This document shows, piece by piece, positions 54,409 through 63,543 of a stretch of 64,000 bases of DNA. This stretch comes from Pyrinomonadaceae bacterium (GTDB lineage: Bacteria > Acidobacteriota > Blastocatellia > Pyrinomonadales > Pyrinomonadaceae): the NCBI GenBank assembly GCA_026129865.1, contig JAHCHG010000004.1, positions 310,001 to 374,000 of the forward strand. The letters run 5' to 3'. Position 1 is the first letter of the stretch. Each line of letters opens with the position of its first letter. The position numbers and the translations under genes were made by a program. Under the pieces are notes generated by a model. The model was not told where the DNA came from and did no database searches. It saw only the letters and a program-made list of their open reading frames with translations.

Positions 54409-55038
54409 ATGAAAAAGTTGGTTTATCTTGCATCGATTTGTATCTTTTTGCTCCCGTTTACTTCGTTGGGTCAAAGCCGGACGGATGTCATCGACGGCTC
54501 GTCCGGTTTGATCGTTTATGACTCCGATAGTTTTACGAAAGGCGATTTTATCGAGATCTTCAATGCAGACGGCAGCCTATGGCACCGCTTTACGTATTTT
54601 TACGATGATTCGGACGGAGATTTCGAATACGCGAATGACGATTTTGTTCCATTTTCCTTTCATCCTGATTATTTCATTCTGGCGATGAAAGTGGTCAACG
54701 AGGACGCTTCTCGCTATGAAGTCATTGTTAATGAGGGAACGGGAAAGACCAAATTTGTCTTAAAAGATTCGAAAGGGCTGAAGTTTTCAAATTGGTCGGA
54801 ATATGTGGTCCGAATGTTCGCAGTTGGATTCGATCAGAATATAAATCCCGTCCGCCGCGCGCCGGCTGGCGCGATTCTCGATCCGCAGCCGCAAAGCGAT
54901 TTATTCCATCCGAAAGAAACAAAGGGCGATTGGATGCGGGTTGAGTTCGGCAGCAGCCGTTCGGAAGCGGATAAAGGCGGCTGGATCCGTTGGCGGGAGA
55001 ACGGCAAATTGATAATTGAGTTATTTCCCCTTTGCTAA
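54409..55038 (+). CDS. Secreted protein of unknown function with SH3-like C-terminus
   Basis: A 209-residue protein with a signal peptide (LVYLASICIFLLPFTSLG). I do not recognise a family. The middle is rich in Asp, Tyr and Phe; the last 40 residues (DWMRVEFG ... GGWIRWRENGKLIIEL) resemble the end of a bacterial SH3-type fold. It starts 6 bases after asnS and ends 9 bases before the phosphodiesterase gene, so the three may be cotranscribed. No lipobox. Confidence 0.6.
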   Translation: MKKLVYLASICIFLLPFTSLGQSRTDVIDGSSGLIVYDSDSFTKGDFIEIFNADGSLWHRFTYFYDDSDGDFEYANDDFVPFSFHPDYFILAMKVVNEDASRYEVIVNEGTGKTKFVLKDSKGLKFSNWSEYVVRMFAVGFDQNINPVRRAPAGAILDPQPQSDLFHPKETKGDWMRVEFGSSRSEADKGGWIRWRENGKLIIELFPLC

Positions 55039-55047
55039 AACGAACCT

Positions 55048-56310
55048 ATGAGACGAACTTGGCTTATTTTTTCAGCGCTAATTCTGATCCTGATCTCTTT
55101 TGCTGCGAACGGTACCGCGCAGTCAGCCATCGCCGATCTTAAACCGACCGTCGTACTGATATCTCTCGACGGTTTTCGCGCCGATTATCTTGAAAAATAC
55201 GACCCGCCGATGCTAAAAAAGCTGGCAAAAAACGGCGTCCGTGCAAAATGGATGATTCCTTCATTTCCCACGAAAACCTTCCCGAATCATTACACGGTCG
55301 CAACAGGACTTTATCCGGACAATCACGGCATAATCGAAAATAATATGTACGATCCGGAAATGGACGCGTTATTTTCACTGGGTAATCGGGAAGCGGTTCA
55401 GGATCCCCGCTGGTGGGGCGGCGAACCGATCTGGGTTACGGCGGAAAAACAAGGTCAGACCGCCGCTTCGTTCTTTTTTCCCGGAACCGAAACTGAGATA
55501 AAAGGCGTTCGCCCGACATATTGGAAAGATTACGACGGTAAGATTCCCAACGAAGTGCGCGTCGATACGATCCTCAGCTGGTTCGACCTTCCGGTCGAGA
55601 AACGACCGACGATCTTTACGCTGTATTTTTCAGATGTAGACGATGCCGGACACGGATTTTCACCGGATTCGCCCGAGAATAAGGCTGCCGTTCTTAAAGT
55701 AGATTCTGAACTCAAACGTCTCTACGACGGATTAAAAAAGCGCAGGATCGAGAAAAAAGTGAATCTGATAATAGTTTCCGACCACGGAATGGCGTCGTAT
55801 AAACCGCGCGACGCAATAATTTTGGACGAAATGTTCAACGTAAATGATGCTGAAAAGATCTTTTGGGTAAGCGAATTTACTCAGATCTTTCCAAAAGAAG
55901 GAATGGAAGAATCTATCTATCGGTCGATCAAGTCTAAACTTCCAGCCACTGCGAATGTTTACCGGCGAAATGAATTTCCCGAACGATTTAATTTCGGTTC
56001 CAATAAGCGTATCGCTCCGATCGTTGTTGTGCCAAACGCCGGAACGACGATCACAAACCGCGAACGATTTGCAAAAATGGAAAGGGACGGCAACCTCGAC
56101 AAAATGCGCGGTGCGCATGGTTTCGACAATCTTATTCCTGAAATGCGCGCGACCTTTATCGCTCACGGAAAGGCTTTTAGAAAAGGTTTGACGATAGAAC
56201 CTTTTCAAAACATCCACATCTATAACCTGATGTGCGAGATTCTTAATCTAAAATGTGCGCCCAACGACGGCGATGACCGGCTTGTCAAAATTTCCCTAAA
56301 GAAACACTAG
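55048..56310 (+). CDS. Exported nucleotide pyrophosphatase/phosphodiesterase (ENPP-like)
   Basis: A 420-residue enzyme of the alkaline phosphatase superfamily. After a signal peptide (IFSALILILISFAANGTA), VVLISLDGFRADYL gives the first metal Asp, PTKTFPNHYTVATGLYP has the Thr nucleophile of the NPP group, YFSDVDDAGHGFSP and IVSDHGMASYK supply the remaining metal ligands, and GAHGFDN the last His. NPP enzymes split phosphodiester bonds of nucleotides or lipids outside the cytoplasm. The substrate here is unknown. Confidence 0.87.
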   Translation: MRRTWLIFSALILILISFAANGTAQSAIADLKPTVVLISLDGFRADYLEKYDPPMLKKLAKNGVRAKWMIPSFPTKTFPNHYTVATGLYPDNHGIIENNMYDPEMDALFSLGNREAVQDPRWWGGEPIWVTAEKQGQTAASFFFPGTETEIKGVRPTYWKDYDGKIPNEVRVDTILSWFDLPVEKRPTIFTLYFSDVDDAGHGFSPDSPENKAAVLKVDSELKRLYDGLKKRRIEKKVNLIIVSDHGMASYKPRDAIILDEMFNVNDAEKIFWVSEFTQIFPKEGMEESIYRSIKSKLPATANVYRRNEFPERFNFGSNKRIAPIVVVPNAGTTITNRERFAKMERDGNLDKMRGAHGFDNLIPEMRATFIAHGKAFRKGLTIEPFQNIHIYNLMCEILNLKCAPNDGDDRLVKISLKKH

Positions 56311-56317
56311 AACTTAA

Positions 56318-56338
56318 AGTTAAGCAACAACCTTAACT
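56318..56338. other. Hairpin between convergent genes
   Basis: AGTTAAG and CTTAACT pair perfectly around CAACAAC, between the ENPP stop and the metallophosphoesterase stop. No T run follows, so a weak or factor-dependent terminator at best. Confidence 0.3.
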
Positions 56339-57254
56339 ATCCATCTCGTGAAATTGTCAGAACGGCGATTTCGGGAGGAACCAGGAACCTGATCGGAAGA
56401 ATGCTCGTGCCGATTCCTGTCGTTACAAACATATCCATTCCATCTTCGTTAATATGCCCGAACGCATATTTTTGACCAAAGCTCGACGGTACGATCAGCG
56501 ATCCGACAACAGGAAACCACACTTGTCCGCCGTGAGTATGCGCGGCGAGCATTAATCCAAAGTCGTTTCCGAGAGTCTTGTGGTAATCAATGACCTGAAG
56601 AATATCCGGATGATGTTCCAGCACGACGATCTTCCCGACCTGTTCGCTCCTTGAAATTACCCCGCGAATATCCGAGTCGAACGTGTACCACGAATTAAGT
56701 TTTAAATGGTCTTTTAGACCAAGAATTCGAAACTTATGCCCACCTTTTTCAATAACAGCGATCTCGTTCTGCAGGACGGTTATTCCCGCAGATGCCAATG
56801 CGGCTGCTATTTTCTCATCGCCGTATTCTCCGTCGTGGTTTCCCAGAACGGCGTAAACTCCAAGATCTGCACGCAAACCTTTCAAGTTCGCAGCAACCGT
56901 TTCAATGGGCATTTTCAGACTGCTGCGATCGAAGCTCGACTGAGAAACGTAATCGCCGAGAAGAACGATCACATCTGCGTTTTCTTTGTTCGCAGTTTCA
57001 ACAACTTTGCGCAGCTTTTCTTCCGTCACACCCCGCGACCCGCCGTGTATATCGCCAATCGCCGCTATTTTCAAACCGTTCAATTCGGGCTGCCAGTTCT
57101 TTATCCTGAGCTCCTGGCGGTTTACGACAAGTCGGAACGGCTCGACAAGATAAGCGTACGCCAGACACGCGAAACCGAACGCAGTAAACAGTACGACCGA
57201 CCACTTAATCGGTTTTCGGTTCGATCTTGCAAAGTGAATTACGGATTGAAACAT
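56337..57254 (-). CDS. Membrane-anchored metallophosphoesterase (YkuE/YaeI-like)
   Basis: A 305-residue calcineurin-like phosphoesterase. One N-terminal hydrophobic segment ([19 protein letters not shown]) and then the metal motifs in order: AIGDIHGGS (DxH), LLGDYVS (GD), [10 protein letters not shown] (GNHD) and [12 protein letters not shown] (HxH). Such enzymes act on phospholipid or nucleotide substrates at the membrane; YkuE binds the outer face via export. Substrate unknown. It is 24 bases after the UbiD-family gene. Confidence 0.85.
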   Translation of the reverse strand: MFQSVIHFARSNRKPIKWSVVLFTAFGFACLAYAYLVEPFRLVVNRQELRIKNWQPELNGLKIAAIGDIHGGSRGVTEEKLRKVVETANKENADVIVLLGDYVSQSSFDRSSLKMPIETVAANLKGLRADLGVYAVLGNHDGEYGDEKIAAALASAGITVLQNEIAVIEKGGHKFRILGLKDHLKLNSWYTFDSDIRGVISRSEQVGKIVVLEHHPDILQVIDYHKTLGNDFGLMLAAHTHGGQVWFPVVGSLIVPSSFGQKYAFGHINEDGMDMFVTTGIGTSILPIRFLVPPEIAVLTISRDG

Positions 57255-57278
57255 CTTGCGGGATTGAAAACGACGACA

Positions 57279-59033
57279 TTAGCCGGGAAAATATTCGCGC
57301 CATCGGTCGTCGACAAGTTTTACGATATCGTCGCGCGGTTCGACTTCCTTCGGATACCAAGGCTTCATTCGTGCATCAATGAGGATCGGCGCCCTGTACA
57401 CGATATGATTGTTCTCGATCTTTGATTCTGCCGCGTAAATATCGGTCGACGGATTAAATCGTGTCCAGGTCGCCCAGAGAAATTTATCGACGGAATCGGC
57501 GTACGAAATTGAATCATGCAAAACGACGACCTGAAAATCATTGAAATAATTGAGCCTGGCGATCCGTTCGGGCAGCGAAGTGTCTTTTTCGTATTCGGTA
57601 CCTTCAACCGCCAGACAGCCGCCGCAAAAAACTTTTGAAGCGGTCAAACCAACCGGCAGATTACCGGTAAATTCACGCTTCAGTTCTCGAACTTTATCGC
57701 CGACACCGACGAGCATCGCTTTCGAACCGTGATTTATTTTTCCGCTGGCGTAATCGAGAGTGTCAAAAGATGTCCGGTCAAAGATGAAGAAATCGCTTTC
57801 CCAGTTTACCCGCTCGAGAATATATTCAAACAGCGAGCGAAAATCGCGAAGGTCCTGCGGTTTATCTGTCAGCATCAAGAATTTAGTTAACGAAAGCTGA
57901 CCTTCGCCAAGAATTCGAAAACCCGCGCCGAGCGCTTCGCGTGAATATCGCTCCTTCACAACCGCCGCCGCTAGGCTGTGAAAACCGGTTTCGCCGTAAC
58001 TCCAGAGATCTTTTACCGCCGGCATCACCAACGGAAAAAGCGGCGACAGCAATTCTTGAAGATAATCTCCGATAAAAAAGTCTTCCTGCCGCGGTTTTCC
58101 GACGACGGTCGCCGGATAAATTGCGTCTTTTCGATGAAAGACAGCCTGCGCTTCAAAAACCGGATAATCGTGCGTCAGCGAATAATAACCGTAATGATCG
58201 CCGAACGGACCTTCCGGTCTTCTAATTTTTGGCGCGACATTGCCGCAAATAGCAAATTCGGCTTCAGCGATAAGACGATGATGGTCCGTCAGAGGATTTT
58301 CCGCGGTCCCGATCTTTCCGTCCGCAAGAACCGAAGCCAGAACGAGTTCCGGCACATCTTCCGGCAGCGGGGCTATCGCGGACAAGATCATCGCCGGCGG
58401 ACCGCCGAGAAAGATGGTTACCGGTAGATCGCGATTCATCCGTTCGGCTTCCGTATAATGAAAACCGCCGCCCTTATGAATCTGCCAATGAATTCCGGTG
58501 GTTGTTTTATCGTAACGCTGTATTCGATACATGCCGAGGTTATGCTTGCCCGACACTGGGCTTTCGGTGTAAACCAGCGGAAGCGTAACAAAATGCCCGC
58601 CGTCTTCGTGCCAGAGCTGAAGGAGCGGCAGTTTTTCAAGATCGACGGGAGATTGCCGTCTTTCCAGAACCGGGGCATTTGCGACCTTTTTTGTTCCAAG
58701 TTTCAACGCCGTGAAGGCGAGATCGCGAAACTGCCAGAGCTCCTTCGGCTTCGGCGGCAAAAGCACTTCGACCATTTCTACCGCTCTTTTTACCAACTCC
58801 TGCGGCTTTTTTCCAAATCCGAGATCGATCCGTTTCGCCGTTCCGAAAAGATTTGTAACGACCGGAAAGTCGGACCCTTTTACGTTTTTGAAAAGGAGAG
58901 CTTTTCCCTTCTCCTCTATAACCCGGCGATGGATCTCGGCGATCTCAAGATACGGGTCAACTTCGGCATCGATCTCGACCAGATCGTTCTCTCTTCGCAA
59001 TACATCAATAAATGATCGAAGGTTTTTATGCAT
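57279..59033 (-). CDS. UbiD-family decarboxylase (prenyl-FMN dependent)
   Basis: A 584-residue UbiD-type decarboxylase. Family features: LLFKNVKGSDFPVVTNLFG near the N-terminus, MYRIQRYDKTTTGIHWQIHKGGG (about 170-192), the acidic region AEAEFAICGNVAPKIRRPEGPFGDHYGYYSL (about 250-280) with the E-R-E type catalytic set, and GAMIELPA-like absent. It may act in quinone synthesis (UbiD in ubiquinone, or the related decarboxylase of the futalosine menaquinone route) or on another unsaturated acid. UbiX, which makes the prenylated cofactor, is not in the window, so the pathway is left open. Confidence 0.82.
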   Translation of the reverse strand: MHKNLRSFIDVLRRENDLVEIDAEVDPYLEIAEIHRRVIEEKGKALLFKNVKGSDFPVVTNLFGTAKRIDLGFGKKPQELVKRAVEMVEVLLPPKPKELWQFRDLAFTALKLGTKKVANAPVLERRQSPVDLEKLPLLQLWHEDGGHFVTLPLVYTESPVSGKHNLGMYRIQRYDKTTTGIHWQIHKGGGFHYTEAERMNRDLPVTIFLGGPPAMILSAIAPLPEDVPELVLASVLADGKIGTAENPLTDHHRLIAEAEFAICGNVAPKIRRPEGPFGDHYGYYSLTHDYPVFEAQAVFHRKDAIYPATVVGKPRQEDFFIGDYLQELLSPLFPLVMPAVKDLWSYGETGFHSLAAAVVKERYSREALGAGFRILGEGQLSLTKFLMLTDKPQDLRDFRSLFEYILERVNWESDFFIFDRTSFDTLDYASGKINHGSKAMLVGVGDKVRELKREFTGNLPVGLTASKVFCGGCLAVEGTEYEKDTSLPERIARLNYFNDFQVVVLHDSISYADSVDKFLWATWTRFNPSTDIYAAESKIENNHIVYRAPILIDARMKPWYPKEVEPRDDIVKLVDDRWREYFPG

Positions 59034-59119
59034 AAGAATTACGTTCTAGATTATATTTTCGATTTAACGACGGCAAACCTTAAAACTCCGGAAAATGTTC
59101 ATACGACAGAATAATTAGA

Positions 59120-59147
59120 TTGACCGATTCCGCAATCGGAATATAAT
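59120..59147 (+). promoter_or_regulatory. Promoter with palindromic spacer before the winged-helix methyltransferase
   Basis: TTGACC (59120-59125) and consensus TATAAT (59142-59147), 16-base spacer. The spacer holds ATTCCG-CAAT-CGGAAT (59127-59142), a perfect inverted repeat that would place a bound repressor on the promoter. Confidence 0.65.
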
Positions 59148-59206
59148 AGCGGAATTAACCTTCCATACTGAACAAAGAACCTTTTACTGCTATTTAGGAG
59201 GTCGAT

Positions 59207-60277
59207 ATGCAGCAAGCAGTTTCCACGATCAATGAAGAAAAAATTCATGACTTTTTAGGAAAAGTTGTCACAGATTTCGGTGCGTCTTTAAGTTCCGTTT
59301 TGGGCTATATGGGCATTAAGCTTGGGATCTACAAGGCTCTCGCGGATTCCTCGGGATTGAGTTCTGCGGAATTAGCCGGTAAAACCGGTCTAACCGAACG
59401 CTATATCCGCGAATGGCTTTTAAATCAGGCGTCAGGCGGATATGTCGAGTACGATTCGGCAACAGGAAGATATTCGATGACGCCGGAACAAAATGTCGCG
59501 CTGACGGATGAAACGAGCCCGTTTTATGTCGGCGGAGGATTTTACGTAGTCAAAGCGATGATGCATGCGCAGGAGCGAATTTCCGATTCGTTTATGAACG
59601 GCGGCGGCATGCTCTGGGGCGAACACGATCCGGATCTTTTCGTCGGAACCGAGAAGTTTTTCCGACCCGGTTACACGGCGCATCTGGTCAACGAATGGAT
59701 TCCGGCGTTGACCGGAATAAAGGAAAAACTCGAAAAAGGCGTAAAAGTCGCGGACATCGGCTGCGGGCACGGTGCTTCGACCGTGATCATGGCGCAGGCA
59801 TTTCCAAATTCCGAGTTTCACGGTTTCGATTATCATCAACCTTCGGTCGACAACGCGAAGAAAAACGCGGAAAGCGCAAACGTCTCCGACCGCGTGCATT
59901 TCGACGCTGCTAAATCGACCGAATTTCCCGGCGACGATTATGCGCTAGTATGTTTTTTCGATTGTCTCCACGACATGGGCGATCCGGTTGGCGCATTAGA
60001 ACACGCACGGCAAACGCTCGCCGATGACGGCAGCGTAATGATCGTCGAACCAATGGCGGGAAACAATGTTGAGGACAACTTCAATCCGGTCGGTCGAACA
60101 TTTTCTGCAGCGTCAACGCTTTGCTGTACGGCAAACGCGATCGCACAGGGCGGCGAAGCGCTCGGCGCGGTTGCGACCGAAGACGCATTGCGAAACGTCG
60201 CGAAAGACGCGGGCTTCAGCCATTTTGAAAGATGCGCAGAAACGCCGTTCAATCGCATCTTTGAAGCCCGCAAATGA
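59207..60277 (+). CDS. Class I SAM methyltransferase with N-terminal winged helix
   Basis: A 356-residue protein. Residues 20-95 form a winged-helix-like dimerisation domain (LSSAELAGKTGLTERYIREWL), and the Rossmann part starts at VADIGCGHGASTVIMAQAFP (about 182-201), with FHGFDYHQPSVDNAKKN and VCFFDCLHDMGDP after it. This layout matches Rv2258c-like methyltransferases, of unknown physiological substrate. It has a good ribosome site (TAGGAGG) and its own promoter, and ends at a strong terminator. Confidence 0.82.
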   Translation: MQQAVSTINEEKIHDFLGKVVTDFGASLSSVLGYMGIKLGIYKALADSSGLSSAELAGKTGLTERYIREWLLNQASGGYVEYDSATGRYSMTPEQNVALTDETSPFYVGGGFYVVKAMMHAQERISDSFMNGGGMLWGEHDPDLFVGTEKFFRPGYTAHLVNEWIPALTGIKEKLEKGVKVADIGCGHGASTVIMAQAFPNSEFHGFDYHQPSVDNAKKNAESANVSDRVHFDAAKSTEFPGDDYALVCFFDCLHDMGDPVGALEHARQTLADDGSVMIVEPMAGNNVEDNFNPVGRTFSAASTLCCTANAIAQGGEALGAVATEDALRNVAKDAGFSHFERCAETPFNRIFEARK

Positions 60278-60295
60278 TGGTCGGATCATAAAACC

Positions 60296-60328
60296 AAAAG
60301 AGCCTTCTGAAAATCAGAAGGCTCTTTT
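60296..60328. terminator. Strong bidirectional terminator
   Basis: AAAAGAGCCTTCTGA and TCAGAAGGCTCTTTT form a perfect 15-base stem with a three-base loop. T runs on both strands let it serve the methyltransferase gene and the convergent M16 peptidase gene. Confidence 0.92.
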
Positions 60329-60353
60329 TAATTGTTCAGCTATTCCGTACGAA

Positions 60354-61904
60354 TCATTTCTTCCGAAGATCTTCCTTCGTAATATCGAGCTCGTCCGCTC
60401 TGACGACGGTTACAGGAATTTTCGGAAAACGCTTTGCCAGATCGTCTTTGAAGATCGAATAATCGCCGACAATTATGATATCGCCGCCGTTGAAATTTTC
60501 AGCGGCAAATTTCTTAACGTCTTTGTCCGTTACCTTCATAACGCCGTTCATATACGAATTAAGATTGTCCGGCGACAGCTCGAACGCGTAAAGTTCGCCG
60601 AGCGCGCTCGTAAGTCCTTCATTAGTTTCCAAATTGCGTCCAAAGCTTCCGGTCAGAACCATTCTTCGCGGGTTTAACTCGTTTTCGGGAATCTCGCCTT
60701 CACTGAGCTTTTTCAATTCGGTCGTTACAAGTTCCGCGACCTCGGCTGCGGACTCATTTTTTGTCTGCGTCCGAGTTCCGAAATCTGAACTGTAATATTG
60801 CCAGTTAAAGCTGCTTCCTGCACCGTAGCTCAATCCACGTTTTATTCGAATCTCCTGGTTTAGTCGGGATGAATAACCGCCGCCGAGCAGCGAATTCATC
60901 ACGATAGCCGGAAAATAAGTCTTGCTCACGACACCACCGTTTTTCTTATCATCCCAGTAGATTCGCCCGTTATGCTGCATATTTCGCGCGAACGAAACCG
61001 CAGCCTGACCGGAATTTGGGAGATCGACAACTAGAATTCTATTAAGTAGCGGCGCCTTAGCGTCTTCCTTCTTTCGAGATTCGACGGATTCCGGAGATTC
61101 CATGATATTCGTAATTCCCGGGAGCGAAGATTCCGTAATCTCATTGATGCCATTGTCATTCCCCATCTTCCCGAAATATTTCTGCGCCAATTCCTTTGCA
61201 TTCGCCGCCGTAATATCGCCCGTAAAGATCAAAACCGAATTGTCCGCAATGAAAAACGAATTATAAAAATCAACGATATCATTGCGCTTAATATTGGTAA
61301 TGCTTTCAATGGTTCCGCCCGCGGGATGTTTGTTAAAGCTATAAACGGACGCGACATAATTTGCCAGAAATCCGGGCTGAGTCAAGTTGTAACTTAAGCC
61401 GTCAAGCGTTTGCGATCTTAACAGTTCTATTTCCGATTCTTTGAATGCGGGATTTAAGACCGCATCGGACATAAGTTCGAGTCCTTTGTCCAATTTATCG
61501 GACATGATATTCATTGAAACGCCGGACGATTTCCAGTTTGCACCGGCGTCAAGATCCGCACCGAGAAAATCCAGAGCTTCGGCAATTTCGGTCGCCGAAC
61601 GCGTTTTGGTTCCCTTTGTCAGCAGCGAAGCCGTCATATCGGCGAGTCCTGCTTTTTCTTCGTCTTCCATTTCCGCGCCGGTCTTTACCATCAGCATCGC
61701 GCTGACAAGCGGCACGCCCGGGCGTTCGACAACGGCGACTTTTAATCCGTTCTTAAGTGTAAATTCTTTAACCGCAGGAATCTTTACGGATTTCGGGGCG
61801 CCCGGTTTTGGTTCGGTCGATTGCGCAAAGATGCCAACGCAAAGCGCGCCTATCAAAAAAAGAATTTTCATGCTTTTCGTTAATTTACTAATTTCGTATT
61901 TCAT
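60354..61904 (-). CDS. M16-family peptidase-like protein, non-catalytic subunit
   Basis: A 516-residue exported M16 protein. Signal peptide ILFLIGALCVGIFAQ. The usual zinc motif HxxEH is replaced: the equivalent helix reads GLADMTASLL, so the zinc-binding residues are lost, while the GGYSSRLNQEIRIKRGLSYG motif of the C-terminal half is kept. This matches the inactive partner of two-gene M16 systems. Its ATG overlaps the stop of the active subunit by 4 bases, so the two are made together; a second ATG at 61871 is possible. Confidence 0.88.
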   Translation of the reverse strand: MKYEISKLTKSMKILFLIGALCVGIFAQSTEPKPGAPKSVKIPAVKEFTLKNGLKVAVVERPGVPLVSAMLMVKTGAEMEDEEKAGLADMTASLLTKGTKTRSATEIAEALDFLGADLDAGANWKSSGVSMNIMSDKLDKGLELMSDAVLNPAFKESEIELLRSQTLDGLSYNLTQPGFLANYVASVYSFNKHPAGGTIESITNIKRNDIVDFYNSFFIADNSVLIFTGDITAANAKELAQKYFGKMGNDNGINEITESSLPGITNIMESPESVESRKKEDAKAPLLNRILVVDLPNSGQAAVSFARNMQHNGRIYWDDKKNGGVVSKTYFPAIVMNSLLGGGYSSRLNQEIRIKRGLSYGAGSSFNWQYYSSDFGTRTQTKNESAAEVAELVTTELKKLSEGEIPENELNPRRMVLTGSFGRNLETNEGLTSALGELYAFELSPDNLNSYMNGVMKVTDKDVKKFAAENFNGGDIIIVGDYSIFKDDLAKRFPKIPVTVVRADELDITKEDLRKK

Positions 61905-63253
61905 TTCGATTCTTTCTCCTCGGCAGCCTGATTGTAATAAATGACGACCCGGTTGTTATCGGTGAAGTATTTCTTCATCACCCGTTGAATATCGGCAGCG
62001 GAAACTGCTTGCAGTTTCTGAATCTCGGTATTTACCGCCAATGGATCGCCTTGAAAAGCGATGGCTCGCTCGATCGCGATAGCTTTCCCGTCGTTATTTT
62101 CCCGACGCTGTAGCGTTTGGGTGATCAGCTGATTTTTCGCTTTTTCAAGTTCTTTTGCGTCAACCGGTTTTTCCTGAATTTTCTTTAATTCCGCGAGAAA
62201 CGCCTTTTCCAGTTCTGATGACGTGTGCCCTTCAGACGCGATGCCGATGAACGAAAGCAAACCGCCGTCTAGCTTTAGATCAAGATTGAACGAAGCTTCC
62301 TGTGCGATCTGTTGGTTTCTGACCATTTCCTGGTAAAGCCGCGAGCTTTCGCCGCCGGAAAGGATGACCTCGGCGAGCCGAATCGCAGGAACATCGGCGC
62401 TGTTCGACGGCGGCGCCATATAATTTATAGCGGTCGCCGGAAACGGTACGATCGGACCGGTCTTTTCATAACGCCGTTCGGCGGTCCATTCCGGTTCTTT
62501 TATCGTTACACGCGGAATTTTTCCATCAGGCTTTTTGATCGAGCCAAAATATTTATCGACCCATCCGTCGAGCTGTTTTTGATCGAAATCACCGACGACG
62601 ATTAAAACAGCGTTATCCGGACGGTAAAACGTCTTGTAAAATTCGTTCGCATCCTTCGTCGTCGCCGCCTGAAGTTCATCTAAATTGCCTATAACACCGC
62701 GCTTATACGGATGTTTTTGATACGAGAGGCTGCTTAAATATTCGTAAAATCTTCCGTACGGCTGAGCCAGGACACCTTGGCGAAATTCTTCCTTGACGAC
62801 GTCGCGTTCGGAAGCAAAATTTGTCTCATCGACATTCAGATTCTGCATTCGGTCGGCTTCCGCCCAGAGCAGAACTTCAAGATGATTGGACGGCACGACC
62901 TCGTAGTAATTCGTGAAATCGTCCCATGTGGAAGCGTTGTTAAATCCTCCGACGTCTTCCGTCAGGCGGTCCATCTTTTCGTTCGGCATGTTCTTTGTCG
63001 ATTTGAACATCATATGTTCGAACATATGTGCGAAGCCCGAACGCCCTTCGGGATCGTTCTTGCCGCCGACGTCGTACCAGACATGAATGGCGACGGTCGG
63101 CGAAGAATTATCCTGAAGCGTTACGATCTTCATGCCGTTTTTCAATGTCCGCTGCTTGATGTCCATCGGCTTGACCTTGATCTGCGCAAACGCGCCGGCG
63201 GCAAGGCTCAAAACGAGGATCAAGATCAGAGCAATCTTTGAATGATTTCGCAT
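61901..63253 (-). CDS. M16-family zinc peptidase, catalytic subunit
   Basis: A 450-residue exported metallopeptidase. Signal peptide IALILILVLSLAAGAFA. FAHMFEHMMF (about 74-83) is the inverted zinc motif HxxEH and the distal Glu is in ERDVVKEEFRQG (about 150-161). The substrate-binding Arg/Tyr pair is partly visible in ESSRLYQEMVR. Acting in the periplasm, it probably degrades peptides as a dimer with the inactive subunit encoded next. The N-terminal half is typical of PqqL/M16B enzymes. AAAGGAACAAACT precedes the ATG. Confidence 0.9.
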   Translation of the reverse strand: MRNHSKIALILILVLSLAAGAFAQIKVKPMDIKQRTLKNGMKIVTLQDNSSPTVAIHVWYDVGGKNDPEGRSGFAHMFEHMMFKSTKNMPNEKMDRLTEDVGGFNNASTWDDFTNYYEVVPSNHLEVLLWAEADRMQNLNVDETNFASERDVVKEEFRQGVLAQPYGRFYEYLSSLSYQKHPYKRGVIGNLDELQAATTKDANEFYKTFYRPDNAVLIVVGDFDQKQLDGWVDKYFGSIKKPDGKIPRVTIKEPEWTAERRYEKTGPIVPFPATAINYMAPPSNSADVPAIRLAEVILSGGESSRLYQEMVRNQQIAQEASFNLDLKLDGGLLSFIGIASEGHTSSELEKAFLAELKKIQEKPVDAKELEKAKNQLITQTLQRRENNDGKAIAIERAIAFQGDPLAVNTEIQKLQAVSAADIQRVMKKYFTDNNRVVIYYNQAAEEKESK

Positions 63254-63390
63254 AGTTTGTTCCTTTTGAAAGATTTAGCGTTTTATACGCGCTGAGACGC
63301 GAATATGTTTACGATTCGAAAAATGCCGTTTCGGGATGTCCCGCTTAAACCCGCTAAATGAGCACAGCAATCGGCGAAATATCTGAAAAT

Positions 63391-63470
63391 ATTCGTATTC
63401 CGCGTGAAAAATTCATATTCCGTGTGAAAGTTCCATATTCCGCGTGAAAGCTTCACATTCCGCAGAAAAG
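63391..63470. repeat. Four tandem 20-base imperfect repeats
   Basis: Units start at 63391, 63411, 63431 and 63451; the consensus is ATTCATATTCCGCGTGAAAG. Each unit differs by one to five bases. It lies in the intergenic region between the M16 catalytic gene and the dehydrogenase terminator. No spacers, so not a CRISPR. The rest of 63254-63543 holds no convincing gene. Confidence 0.75.
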
Positions 63471-63504
63471 ATTTTAATTCACGAAGATCTTGCAGATATT
63501 CCAA

Positions 63505-63536
63505 TAAAAAGACCGCGTCAATTTCACGCGATCTTT
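63505..63536 (-). terminator. Intrinsic terminator of the hydroxyacyl-CoA dehydrogenase gene
   Basis: On the minus strand AAAGATCGCGT pairs with ACGCGGTCTTT (one G-T pair) around GAAATTG and is followed by TTTTTATT. It begins 8 bases after the stop codon. Confidence 0.85.
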
Positions 63537-63543
63537 GCCTAGT

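Noticed and set aside
60354-61904. Active second M16 protease
   Set aside because: The HxxEH zinc motif is absent; it fits the inactive partner type.
63391-63470. CRISPR array
   Set aside because: The units abut without spacers and there are only four, with no cas gene nearby.
63283-63504. 73-codon minus-strand frame
   Set aside because: It covers the 20-base tandem repeats and a non-coding gap; the protein has no recognisable features or ribosome site.
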